Shown: positions 5,950 through 12,049 of the stretch, piece by piece
Position numbering within the stretch: position 1 is the first letter of the stretch
Layout: each line of letters starts with the position of its first letter
From: Thermosulfurimonas sp.
GTDB taxonomy: Bacteria; Desulfobacterota; Thermodesulfobacteria; Thermodesulfobacteriales; Thermodesulfobacteriaceae
Direction: 5' to 3'
NCBI GenBank assembly: GCA_015487645.1
Contig: WFPH01000094.1
Coordinates: 1 to 12,049 of the forward strand
Length of the DNA: 12,049 bases
Position numbers and translations under genes: made by a program
Notes under the pieces: generated by a model
What the model saw: only the letters and a program-made list of their open reading frames with translations
What the model was told of the DNA's origin: nothing
The model's database searches: none

Positions 5950-8559
5950 TTAAAGTTCCTTACGGATCTCCACTACCTCGTAGGCCTCGATCATGTCGCC
6001 TTCCTTGATGTCCTGGAAGTTCTCGAGCCCTACACCGCACTCGTAGCCCGCAGCCACTTCCTTCACGTCCTCCTTGAAACGCTTGAGAGAGGCGAGCTTT
6101 CCGGTATAGACCACCACACCTTCCCGCAGGAGGCGCACGTTTCCACCCCGCACGAGCTTGCCTTCTTTCACGTAGCAACCGGCCACCGTGCCCACTCTGG
6201 GCACCCGGAAGGTGGCCCGGACTTCGGCCAGACCGATGATCCGCTCCTCGTACTCGGGCTCCAGCAACCCGGCCAGGGCCTTTTTGACCTCTTCGATGGC
6301 CTGGTAGATCACGTCATAGAACCGGATGTCCACCTTTTCCTGCTTGGCCACCTCTTTGGCCTTGGCTGTGGGCCGGACGTTGAAGCCGATCACGATGGCC
6401 TCCGAGGCCGCGGCCAGCATTACGTCGCTCTCGCTGATGGCCCCGATCCCGGAGCGGATGATGTTAACCCGGACCTCGTCCGTGGAGAGTTTCTTCAGGG
6501 CCTCGGAGAGGGCCTCGAGCGTACCCTGCACATCGGCCTTGAGCACGATCTTGAGCTCTTTGATCTCGCCTTCCTTGAGTTTTTCGAAGACCTTTTCCAG
6601 CGATAGGCGGGCCTCCCTGGCGGCTTCCGCCTCGCGGGCCTTGCGCTGCCGATATTCCGCCACCTTTCTGGCCGCGGTCTCATCCGGCATGACGATAAAG
6701 TCGTCTCCGGCCTGAGGCACCTCCTCAAATCCCAAGACCTCCACCGGGGTGGCCGGCGGGGCTTCCTTGAGCCTCCGGCCGTATTCATCGAGCATGGCCC
6801 GCACCCGCCCGAAGGTCATGCCGGCCACGAAGGGGTCGCCTTCCCGCAGGGTCCCCTCCTGGACGATCACCGTGGCCACCGGTCCCTTTCCTTTGTCCAG
6901 GCGACTCTCGATGATCCGCCCTCGGGCCGGACGATCCGGAGCGGCCTTGAGCTCCAGCATCTCCGCCTGAAGGAGGACCAGCTCCAGAAGGTCTTCTATC
7001 CCCTGACGCTTTTTGGCCGAAACCTCCGCCATCAGGGTCTCGCCTCCCCAGTCCTCCGGCACCAGCCCCAGCTCCGCAAGCTCGCTCTTGACCCTTTCGG
7101 GATTGGCGTCCGGCTTGTCGATCTTGTTGATGGCCACTACGATGGGTACCCCCGCGGCCCGGGCATGATCGATGGCCTCCCGGGTCTGGTCCATGACGCC
7201 GTCGTCCGCGGCCACCACCAGGATGACGATGTCCGTGACCTGGGCTCCACGGGCCCGCATGGAGGTGAAGGCCTCGTGGCCGGGAGTGTCGATGAAGGTT
7301 ATCTCCCGTCCGTCGGGAAGCTTGACCTTGTAAGCTCCGATGTGCTGGGTTATACCCCCCGCCTCTCGCGAGGCCACGTCCGTGTGCCGGATGGCATCAA
7401 GCAGGGTGGTCTTACCGTGGTCCACGTGCCCCATCACGGTTACGATAGGAGGACGAGGCTTGAGTTCTTCGGGCGAGGGCGGCACGTACTCGAGTAGGGC
7501 CTCCTCCTCCACCGTGGCCGCCTCTACTTCGTAGCCAAACTCCGAAGCCACGATGGCCGCGGTCTCCGCATCGATGGACTGGTTAATGGTCACCATGGTC
7601 CCGAGTTCCATGAACTTCCGGATGATATCCGCGGCCCGCACGCCCATGAGCTTGGCCAGCTCTCCCACCTGAATGGTTCCGTGGACTTTGATCTTCCTCT
7701 TTTTGGGAGGAATAGTGGGCGGTCTTTCGGCTTTCTTTTCCTCTTTGGGAGGCTTAGGGGCCTCCTCGGGCTTTTCCTCCGGCTCTTCCTCATCTGGAAG
7801 CATCTCAAGCCCTTCGGGCCCCTTCTCAAGCTCCTCCATCAGCTCGAGCTCTTCGAGGATCTCCTCACGCTCGCTCTTGGTCTCTATGACTCCCCGCTTT
7901 TTGGCCTTTTTTTTGGGCCTTTCCTCGGTTTCCTCTCGGACTTTTTTCTTTTTCTTGGCCTTCTTTTCCTCAACCTCTTCCGGTTTAGGAGGCGGAGGAG
8001 GGGGAGCAGCCGGACGACGGGGTTTGAAGTCTTTGACCACCCGTTTCTTGGGTTTGGGGGAGATCTTTTCGGTGTCGATTCGGGATATGATCTTGGCCTT
8101 AAGCTCTATGACCTCTTCGGGTTTTCCGGCCTCTTTAGGTTTCTCTGGTTCTTTGGCTTCCCTGGGCTTTTCCGGTTCTTTGGTTTCTTCTCGAGCCGCC
8201 TCTTCGGGTTTCTCAGGAGGTGCGGCCGGCTTTTCTTCCGCCGGAGGGACCGCTTCCGCTTGGGGTTTGGGTTTCCTGATCTTCAGTTTCAGACGCTTGG
8301 GGCGGGTCTCCTTTTCCTCGCGACGTCGGATGATGACGGCCTGGGGAGCGCTCTCCTCGGAAGCTGGCCTCTGCGGAGCTTGGGCCTGGGATTCGGACCT
8401 CTGTTTGCGGATCTCCGCCCGCACCCTATCGGCCTCCTCTTCGGAAATGGTCGAGGAGTGGCTTTTGATCTCTATACCCATATCCTTAACCTTCTCGGCC
8501 AGCTCCTTGGGACCGATCTCCAGTTCTTTAGCCAGATCGTAAATTCGAATCTTACTCAT
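5950..8559 (-). CDS. infB: Translation initiation factor IF-2
   Basis: IF-2 is the GTPase that places initiator tRNA in the 30S P site and promotes 50S joining. The 869-residue protein starts with an IF2N domain (1-52), followed by a low-complexity Lys/Glu/Pro/Ala linker (about 53-290). A second IF2N-like segment (about 292-345) comes before the G domain, which has GHVDHGKT (377-384), DTPGHE (424-429), NKID (478-481) and SAK (514-516). Domains II, III and the C-terminal fMet-tRNA-binding domain complete the protein. All nucleotide-binding motifs are intact. The ATG start overlaps the end of ylxR by 8 bases, with GGAGG some 11 bases upstream. In E. coli infB also starts at internal codons to give shorter forms; I found no compelling internal start here. 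Confidence 0.98.
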   Translation of the reverse strand: MSKIRIYDLAKELEIGPKELAEKVKDMGIEIKSHSSTISEEEADRVRAEIRKQRSESQAQAPQRPASEESAPQAVIIRRREEKETRPKRLKLKIRKPKPQAEAVPPAEEKPAAPPEKPEEAAREETKEPEKPREAKEPEKPKEAGKPEEVIELKAKIISRIDTEKISPKPKKRVVKDFKPRRPAAPPPPPPKPEEVEEKKAKKKKKVREETEERPKKKAKKRGVIETKSEREEILEELELMEELEKGPEGLEMLPDEEEPEEKPEEAPKPPKEEKKAERPPTIPPKKRKIKVHGTIQVGELAKLMGVRAADIIRKFMELGTMVTINQSIDAETAAIVASEFGYEVEAATVEEEALLEYVPPSPEELKPRPPIVTVMGHVDHGKTTLLDAIRHTDVASREAGGITQHIGAYKVKLPDGREITFIDTPGHEAFTSMRARGAQVTDIVILVVAADDGVMDQTREAIDHARAAGVPIVVAINKIDKPDANPERVKSELAELGLVPEDWGGETLMAEVSAKKRQGIEDLLELVLLQAEMLELKAAPDRPARGRIIESRLDKGKGPVATVIVQEGTLREGDPFVAGMTFGRVRAMLDEYGRRLKEAPPATPVEVLGFEEVPQAGDDFIVMPDETAARKVAEYRQRKAREAEAAREARLSLEKVFEKLKEGEIKELKIVLKADVQGTLEALSEALKKLSTDEVRVNIIRSGIGAISESDVMLAAASEAIVIGFNVRPTAKAKEVAKQEKVDIRFYDVIYQAIEEVKKALAGLLEPEYEERIIGLAEVRATFRVPRVGTVAGCYVKEGKLVRGGNVRLLREGVVVYTGKLASLKRFKEDVKEVAAGYECGVGLENFQDIKEGDMIEAYEVVEIRKEL
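8128..8181 (-). repeat. Two 27-base tandem units in infB linker
   Basis: Residues 127-135 and 136-144 of IF-2 read KEPEKPREA and KEPEKPKEA, two nine-residue units in tandem, followed by a partial GKPEE. The two DNA copies differ at 7 of 27 bases, mostly synonymous changes, so the duplication is old or the peptide pattern is under selection. It lies in the disordered charged linker, where length variation is normal for IF-2. Confidence 0.7.
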
Positions 8560-8851
8560 CTCTTTTCAAGCCTCCCCTGGCCCCCAAAAGGACCTCCATC
8601 AACGCCGGTCGAAAGAACTTCATCTTTCCTCGAAAGGCCCGGCTCAGGCGTCTCCGCCCTTTGGGGGTCGCGAGTTTGCTTATACACTTTTCTTCCCCGC
8701 AGAGGTAAGCCCCTCGCCCTGGAAGATCTTGACGGGCGTCATAGACGGGCACCCCGCCCTGATCCAGAACCAGCCGCAGGAGTTCCCCTTTGGGAGCCCG
8801 TTTTCCGCAAAAGATGCACATCCTGATGGGTACATGCTTACCCCGAGACAT
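8552..8851 (-). CDS. ylxR: YlxR/RnpM family RNA-binding protein (DUF448)
   Basis: This 99-residue protein has the YlxR signature: PIRMCIFCGKRAPKGELLRL (8-27), then the GRGAYLC motif (45-51), and a basic stretch GRRRLSRAFRGK. The Bacillus member, renamed RnpM, binds the RNase P RNA and modulates its activity; other studies point to a nucleoid or regulatory role. Four cysteines (12, 15, 51, 56) could bind a metal ion (inference). The ATG lies inside the last 14 bases of nusA and directly follows a GGAGGGAG run, so its spacing to the ribosome-binding site is unusually short. Its end overlaps the infB start by 8 bases. Placement between nusA and infB is typical across many phyla. Confidence 0.93.
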   Translation of the reverse strand: MSRGKHVPIRMCIFCGKRAPKGELLRLVLDQGGVPVYDARQDLPGRGAYLCGEEKCISKLATPKGRRRLSRAFRGKMKFFRPALMEVLLGARGGLKRDE

Positions 8852-10088
8852 CTCCCTCCGCGGCCAGTTTCTCCCTGGCCCGGGCTATTAGCTCTTCGGC
8901 CTCGGAAAGACGTAGGCGTCCGATTTCAGCCACCTTTTCGGGGTCAGCCTCGGCCAGGGCTTTCACGGAATTGATCCCCTGGTCGTAGAGTCTCCCGGCC
9001 ACCTCCTCCGAGAGCCCTTCCACTTCCAGCATCTTCAGGAATTCAGGATCCTGTCTGCGGGCGTATTGGGTCTCACTATACACGTCAATCCGCCAGCCGA
9101 GAAGTTTGGAGGCCAGACGCACATTCTGTCCCTCCCGGCCGATGGCCAGAGAGAGCTGATCGTCCGGCACGATGACCTCCAGCGTTTTCGCCTCTTCGTC
9201 CACTATAACCTGAGTGCACTCCGCCGGAGACAGGGCGTTGTAAACCAGTTTGGCCGGATCAGGATCCCAGGGGATGATGTCGATTTTTTCCCCTTTGAGC
9301 TCCTGGACCACCACCTGCACCCGGGATCCCCTGAGCCCCACGCAGGCCCCGACCGGGTCTACTTCCGGATCCGTGGAGGTCACGGCCATCTTGGCTCTCC
9401 TTCCGGGTTCCCGGGCCACCGCCACGATCTTGACGATGCCCTCCCGGATCTCCGGGACCTCCCGTTCAAATAGTTTTTTGAGAAATTCCGGGTGCGTGCG
9501 AGAGACCACCAACTGGGGATCTCCCGAGCGGCGAACTTCTATGAGGAGGGCCTTGAGCCTTTCCCCCCGGTGGTATCTTTCCGTGGGAATCTGTTCTTTT
9601 TCTGGGAGCAAGGCCTCGGCCCGCCCCAGGGAGAGGATGACATCCCGTTTGCTGAAGCGGTGCACGAATCCGCTTACGATCTCGCCAATCTTGTTTTTGT
9701 ACTCCTGATAGATCAGTTCCCGTTCCGCCCCACGGATCTTCTGGGTAAGGATCTGTTTGGTGAGCTGGGCTGCAATCCGCCCCAGATCTTTAATGTTGAC
9801 CGGCTCACCAATGGTATCTCCCACTCTGGCCGAAGGATTCTTTTTGCGGGCCTCCGCCAGAGAGATTTCCTTTTCCGGATTACGAACCTCCTCTACCACC
9901 TCATAGAGGCGGAAGACCTCGATTTCGCCCCGATCCTCATCGTAGATGGCCTCCACCTCGGCCTGGGGGCCCAGTCTTTTCTGAGCGGCCGTGCGCATAC
10001 CCTCCACCAGGGCCGAAACGATGACCTCTTTGGGAAGGCCTCGCTCTTTGCTCATCAACTCCACGATCTTCCTTACGTCCTCGGCCAT
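8838..10088 (-). CDS. nusA: Transcription termination/antitermination factor NusA
   Basis: NusA binds RNA polymerase near the RNA exit channel and controls pausing, hairpin-dependent termination and antitermination. The product has 416 residues. The N-terminal polymerase-binding domain (1-125) is followed by an S1 domain (about 132-198), KH1 with the loop GLRGSR (251-256) and KH2 with AIGREGQNVRLA (315-326). One C-terminal helix-hairpin-helix unit follows (about 355-408). This is shorter than E. coli NusA, which has two acidic repeats at the C terminus, and resembles forms with a single extra domain. The ATG has AGGAG with seven bases spacing and lies 10 bases after the rimP stop. Because NusA promotes pausing and intrinsic termination, it could feed back on the terminator in front of rimP (inference). 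Confidence 0.98.
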   Translation of the reverse strand: MAEDVRKIVELMSKERGLPKEVIVSALVEGMRTAAQKRLGPQAEVEAIYDEDRGEIEVFRLYEVVEEVRNPEKEISLAEARKKNPSARVGDTIGEPVNIKDLGRIAAQLTKQILTQKIRGAERELIYQEYKNKIGEIVSGFVHRFSKRDVILSLGRAEALLPEKEQIPTERYHRGERLKALLIEVRRSGDPQLVVSRTHPEFLKKLFEREVPEIREGIVKIVAVAREPGRRAKMAVTSTDPEVDPVGACVGLRGSRVQVVVQELKGEKIDIIPWDPDPAKLVYNALSPAECTQVIVDEEAKTLEVIVPDDQLSLAIGREGQNVRLASKLLGWRIDVYSETQYARRQDPEFLKMLEVEGLSEEVAGRLYDQGINSVKALAEADPEKVAEIGRLRLSEAEELIARAREKLAAEGDVSG

Positions 10089-10098
10089 GGCTGATCTC

Positions 10099-10566
10099 CT
10101 AAAACTGGATTTCCGGCTTGAGCCGGGCCTTTTTTATGGCCCCGTAAGGGATCCGGACCACCCCTTCCTCCAACTCCAGCACCACCTCTTCGCCCTCGAG
10201 CCCTCTCAAGAGCCCGGTAAAGGTCTTCCGGCCTTCCAGAGGAGCCTTCAGGACGATGCGAACCCGGTCTCCGGCGAACCGGTCAAAGTCTTCCTTTTTC
10301 CGTAAAGGCCGTTCCACCCCCGGAGAGGAGACCTCCAGATGATAAGAATGGTGAATCAAATCGCGGGCATCCAGAAGATCCCCCACGATCTCGCTGACCT
10401 TCACACAGTCACCCAGGGTCACCCCGCCGGGCTTGTCAATATAGAGTCGCAGGACCCAGCCCTGGGCCTCCCGCTGCCACTCCACCTCTACCAACTCTAG
10501 ACCCCGGGCCAAGATGACCGGCTCTGCCAGTTCCCAAACTTCTTGGATCAATTTTTCCCTCTCCAT
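10099..10566 (-). CDS. rimP: Ribosome maturation factor RimP
   Basis: RimP is a cytoplasmic 30S assembly factor acting on S12 and neighbouring proteins. From the ATG at 10566 it has 155 residues, with the conserved LEVSSPGVERPLRKKEDF block at 77-94 between the N-terminal alpha-beta domain and the C-terminal SH3-like domain. Start choice is uncertain. This ATG is preceded by the U-run of a terminator and has no ribosome-binding site. A TTG at 10551 has GGAGAGGG five bases upstream and would give 150 residues, while still keeping the first helix. The frame is open further up to 10626, but that extension would read through the terminator and into the tRNA and is unlikely. First protein gene of the operon; the stop TAG is 10 bases before nusA. 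Confidence 0.93.
   Translation of the reverse strand: MEREKLIQEVWELAEPVILARGLELVEVEWQREAQGWVLRLYIDKPGGVTLGDCVKVSEIVGDLLDARDLIHHSYHLEVSSPGVERPLRKKEDFDRFAGDRVRIVLKAPLEGRKTFTGLLRGLEGEEVVLELEEGVVRIPYGAIKKARLKPEIQF
10552..10564 (-). promoter_or_regulatory. Ribosome-binding site for an alternative TTG start of rimP
   Basis: GGAGAGGG (10564-10557) followed by AAAAA stands before TTG at 10551-10549. This is a near-ideal Shine-Dalgarno arrangement inside the first codons of the ATG-initiated frame. The upstream ATG has none, which makes the TTG a serious rival start. Confidence 0.5.
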
Positions 10567-10569
10567 AAC

Positions 10570-10596
10570 AAAAAAGTGGGCACTCAGGCCCACTTT
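10570..10596 (-). terminator. Intrinsic terminator between tRNA-Gly and rimP
   Basis: On the minus strand AAAGUGGGC (10596-10588), a six-base loop CUGAGU, and GCCCACUUU (10581-10573) form a perfect nine-pair stem. The 3' arm runs into six consecutive U residues ending at 10570. This is a textbook intrinsic terminator, 18 bases after the tRNA CCA end and only 3 bases before the rimP ATG. It would end the tRNA transcript. Because no separate promoter fits between it and rimP, the operon downstream must depend on read-through, which makes it a candidate attenuator (inference). Confidence 0.85.
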
Positions 10597-10614
10597 CGGC
10601 CTTTTGAGATTTTC

Positions 10615-10689
10615 TGGAGCGGGCAACGGGATTCGAACCCGCGACCCTCAGCTTGGGAAGCTGATGCTCTACCCCTGAGCTATGCCCGC
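10615..10689 (-). tRNA. tRNA-Gly (anticodon CCC) with encoded CCA
   Basis: The minus strand folds into a complete cloverleaf. The acceptor stem GCGGGCA (10689-10683) pairs with UGCCCGC (10625-10619), and the D stem is GCUC/GAGC. The anticodon stem UCAGC/GCUGA closes the loop UUCCCAA, giving anticodon CCC. The T arm GCGGG-UUCGAAU-CCCGU has one G-U pair. The discriminator base is U, as expected for bacterial glycine tRNAs, and CCA (10617-10615) is encoded in the gene. The tRNA reads GGG codons, which are frequent in these genes. It sits between hemW and rimP behind its own promoter. Confidence 0.97.
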
Positions 10690-10700
10690 TCTTGGAGGAG

Positions 10701-10729
10701 AATATAATATACCCTTAAAGAAATTTCAA
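10701..10729 (-). promoter_or_regulatory. Sigma-70-type promoter for tRNA-Gly and downstream operon
   Basis: Minus strand: TTGAAA (10729-10724) as -35, a 17-base spacer, and TATATT (10706-10701) as -10. Each hexamer matches the consensus at five of six positions. The expected transcription start falls a few bases before the tRNA 5' end at 10689. The -35 element lies inside the final codons of hemW. Spacing, match and position all agree, although no experimental support is available. Confidence 0.75.
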
Positions 10730-11842
10730 CTGGACCTGATTGGCCAGCAGTCTTCCCCGAAAGGTGAGCCGAAACCGGCCTCCCTGAATTTCGAGAAGCC
10801 CCTTACGGCGCAGTTCTTCGATTTCTTCGGCAAAGACCTCGAAAGGATCCTCTCCGAAACGGCTTCGGAACTCCTCCCGGTTGACCCCTTCGGAGAGCCG
10901 CAGGTTGAGAACGATGGCCTCCCGAAAGGCGGCTTCTTGCGAGAGGGTTTCCTCGAGAATGGCCGGCAGTTTCGCGGCTCGGAGCGCTTCGAGGTATCTC
11001 CCGAGGTCCTCGGGATTGCGGAAGCGTTGCCTTCCAAGGAAGGACGCCCCTGCCGGCCCGAGCCCCAGATAGGGCCTCGCCTTCCAGTAAAAAAGGTTGT
11101 GCCGGCACTCCCGGCCGGGACGAGCGTAGTTTGAGATCTCGTAGTGGCGGAATCCCGTGTCCTCAAGCCTTTCATGAAGTAGCCGGTGCATCTCCACCAG
11201 GAGGTCTTCTTCCGGAAGCCGGAGGGAGCCTCTTCGGAGGGCCTGGTAAAGCGGCGTGCCTTCCTCGGGCGTCAGTTCGTAATAGGAAAGATGTTCCGGG
11301 GAGAGGCGGGAGACTTCCGCAAGTTCCTGTTCGAGGTCCGCCAGGCTCTGGCCCGGCCAGCCAAAGATAAAGTCCAGGGAGAGGTTTTCGAAACCGGCCG
11401 CCCGGGCGGCCTCCACGCTCCGAAGGGCCTCCTCCACGGTGTGGGCTCGCCCCAGGGCCTGGAGGCCCTTTCTCGATAGACTCTGGAGCCCCAGGCTCAG
11501 GCGATTGAAGCCCACCCGGCGGTAGCCGGAAAGCCTCTCGAGGGTAAGGCCCTCCGGGTTGGCCTCCAGGGTCAGTTCTTCGGGATGTAGCCTGAGGATT
11601 CCGGCCAGTCCTTCAAGCAGTCGACCGTAAAAATCCGGAGAGAGCAGGGAGGGAGTCCCGCCTCCGGCGTAAAAGGTTACGAAGACCAGACCTTCCGGAA
11701 GGTGTTCCCGCCAGAGACGGGCCTCTTTTAGCAGGGCTCTCAAATAGAGATCTTCCTCCGGAGGAACGGTTACGGAGTAAAAATCGCAGTAAGGACACTT
11801 TCTCCGACAAAACGGTACGTGGAGGTAAAGAGCCGCCTCCAT
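10715..11842 (-). CDS. hemW: Heme chaperone HemW (radical SAM, HemN-like)
   Basis: HemW is a radical-SAM family protein that binds heme and passes it to membrane enzymes; it was long misannotated as oxygen-independent coproporphyrinogen oxidase HemN. The product has 375 residues, typical for HemW and shorter than HemN. The 4Fe-4S/SAM motif CRRKCPYC occupies 12-19, GGGTPS 60-65, LSLGLQS 115-121 and the HemW-type HNLFYW motif 248-253. The residue two places after the third Cys is Phe, where HemN has a fourth Cys, which supports HemW. A C-terminal HemN_C-like domain (about 300-375) is present. The ATG shares a base with the stop of the preceding hydantoinase-like gene (TGATG), so translation is probably coupled. 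No terminator separates its TAA from the tRNA promoter 25 bases on. Confidence 0.93.
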   Translation of the reverse strand: MEAALYLHVPFCRRKCPYCDFYSVTVPPEEDLYLRALLKEARLWREHLPEGLVFVTFYAGGGTPSLLSPDFYGRLLEGLAGILRLHPEELTLEANPEGLTLERLSGYRRVGFNRLSLGLQSLSRKGLQALGRAHTVEEALRSVEAARAAGFENLSLDFIFGWPGQSLADLEQELAEVSRLSPEHLSYYELTPEEGTPLYQALRRGSLRLPEEDLLVEMHRLLHERLEDTGFRHYEISNYARPGRECRHNLFYWKARPYLGLGPAGASFLGRQRFRNPEDLGRYLEALRAAKLPAILEETLSQEAAFREAIVLNLRLSEGVNREEFRSRFGEDPFEVFAEEIEELRRKGLLEIQGGRFRLTFRGRLLANQVQLKFL

Positions 11843-12049
11843 CAGGTTTTTCGTCCGTAGCCCCCTCCCCCCGGAGTTCGGATCTCAAGGACCTCGCCGG
11901 GCTGAAGCTCAAAAACCCCCTTGCCGGGGAGGATCTTCTTCCGGCCCTCCCGATCGAAAAGCAGATTCTGCCCCCGCTTTCCCGGTTGACCTCCGTAAAG
12001 ACCATAAGGCGAAAGGCGGCGTCTTTCGGTAAGGAGGCTTACCGTAACC
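11842..12049 (-). CDS. Hydantoinase B/oxoprolinase family protein, C-terminal end only
   Basis: Only the last 68 codons are visible; the 5' part lies beyond the window edge. The frame contains RRRLSPYGLYGGQPGKRGQN, then GKGVFELQPGEVLEIRTP, and ends with the glycine-rich GGGGYGRKT. The conserved PxGLxGGxPG and TPGGGGYG motifs are those at the C terminus of hydantoinase B (HyuB) subunits, which act with HyuA on 5-oxoproline, hydantoins or related cyclic amides, using ATP. Acetone carboxylase and oxoprolinase subunits share this fold, so the substrate cannot be assigned. The TGA stop overlaps the hemW ATG by one base, placing both genes in one transcription unit. Confidence 0.85.
   Translation of the reverse strand, partial: VTVSLLTERRRLSPYGLYGGQPGKRGQNLLFDREGRKKILPGKGVFELQPGEVLEIRTPGGGGYGRKT

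Noticed and set aside
5749..6606. 285-codon plus-strand frame opposite DUF503 and the 3' part of infB
   Set aside because: Spans two real genes on the other strand and has no domain signature.
7681..8826. 381-codon Leu/Phe/Gly-rich plus-strand frame that could look like a membrane protein
   Set aside because: It is the reverse complement of the Glu/Lys codons of the IF-2 linker, which read as Leu, Phe and Ser; not a real gene.
10567..10626. N-terminal extension of rimP to the start of the open frame
   Set aside because: It would translate the terminator stem and run into the tRNA 3' end, with no family similarity in the added residues.
1..12049. Search for CRISPR arrays, insertion sequences, toxin-antitoxin pairs or phage genes
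   Set aside because: None seen. Every long gene is a conserved housekeeping gene and gaps are too short to hide a system.

Overview
The window is an ordinary bacterial chromosome segment with moderately high GC. It carries one long, tightly packed minus-strand operon for translation and RNA metabolism, flanked by parts of other units. Gene order on the minus strand, from high to low coordinates, is hyuB (3' end only) - hemW - tRNA-Gly - rimP - nusA - ylxR - infB - DUF503 - rbfA - nrnA - truB - rpsO - pnp. A single plus-strand gene, argF (5' end cut by the window edge), runs tail to tail into pnp. A DUF503 gene between infB and rbfA, plus nrnA between rbfA and truB, is a layout I associate with deltaproteobacterial and related lineages. 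The proteins are rich in Glu, Lys and Arg, which fits a thermophile such as a Thermodesulfobacteriota member. That placement is inference and weakly held.

From 1 to 885 lies ornithine carbamoyltransferase. From 874 to 10566 lies the operon: RNA degradation (pnp), ribosomal protein S15 (rpsO), tRNA pseudouridine-55 synthesis (truB), a DHH nanoRNase/PAP phosphatase (nrnA), small-subunit maturation (rbfA, rimP), initiation factor IF-2 (infB), transcription factor NusA and the YlxR RNA-binding protein. Neighbouring genes overlap or sit within 25 bases of each other, except before rpsO, where a 74-base leader can fold. From 10570 to 10729 lies the probable head of the operon: a good sigma-70-type promoter, a tRNA-Gly(CCC) gene with encoded CCA, and a perfect intrinsic terminator ending only 3 bases before the first rimP ATG. 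From 10715 to 12049 lie hemW and the last 68 codons of a hydantoinase B-type gene, joined by a TGATG stop/start overlap.

The genes form the classic coupling unit between transcription and translation. NusA and IF-2 are made together with ribosome assembly factors, S15 and the exonuclease PNPase. The tRNA gene plus terminator in front of rimP recalls E. coli metY-rimP-nusA-infB, and suggests that expression depends on read-through of the terminator.

I saw no mobile element, CRISPR array, defence system or clearly novel gene system. The most interesting signals are regulatory: the tRNA/terminator/rimP junction, the rpsO leader and the antisense argF/pnp overlap. No gene-free stretch exceeds 300 bases.
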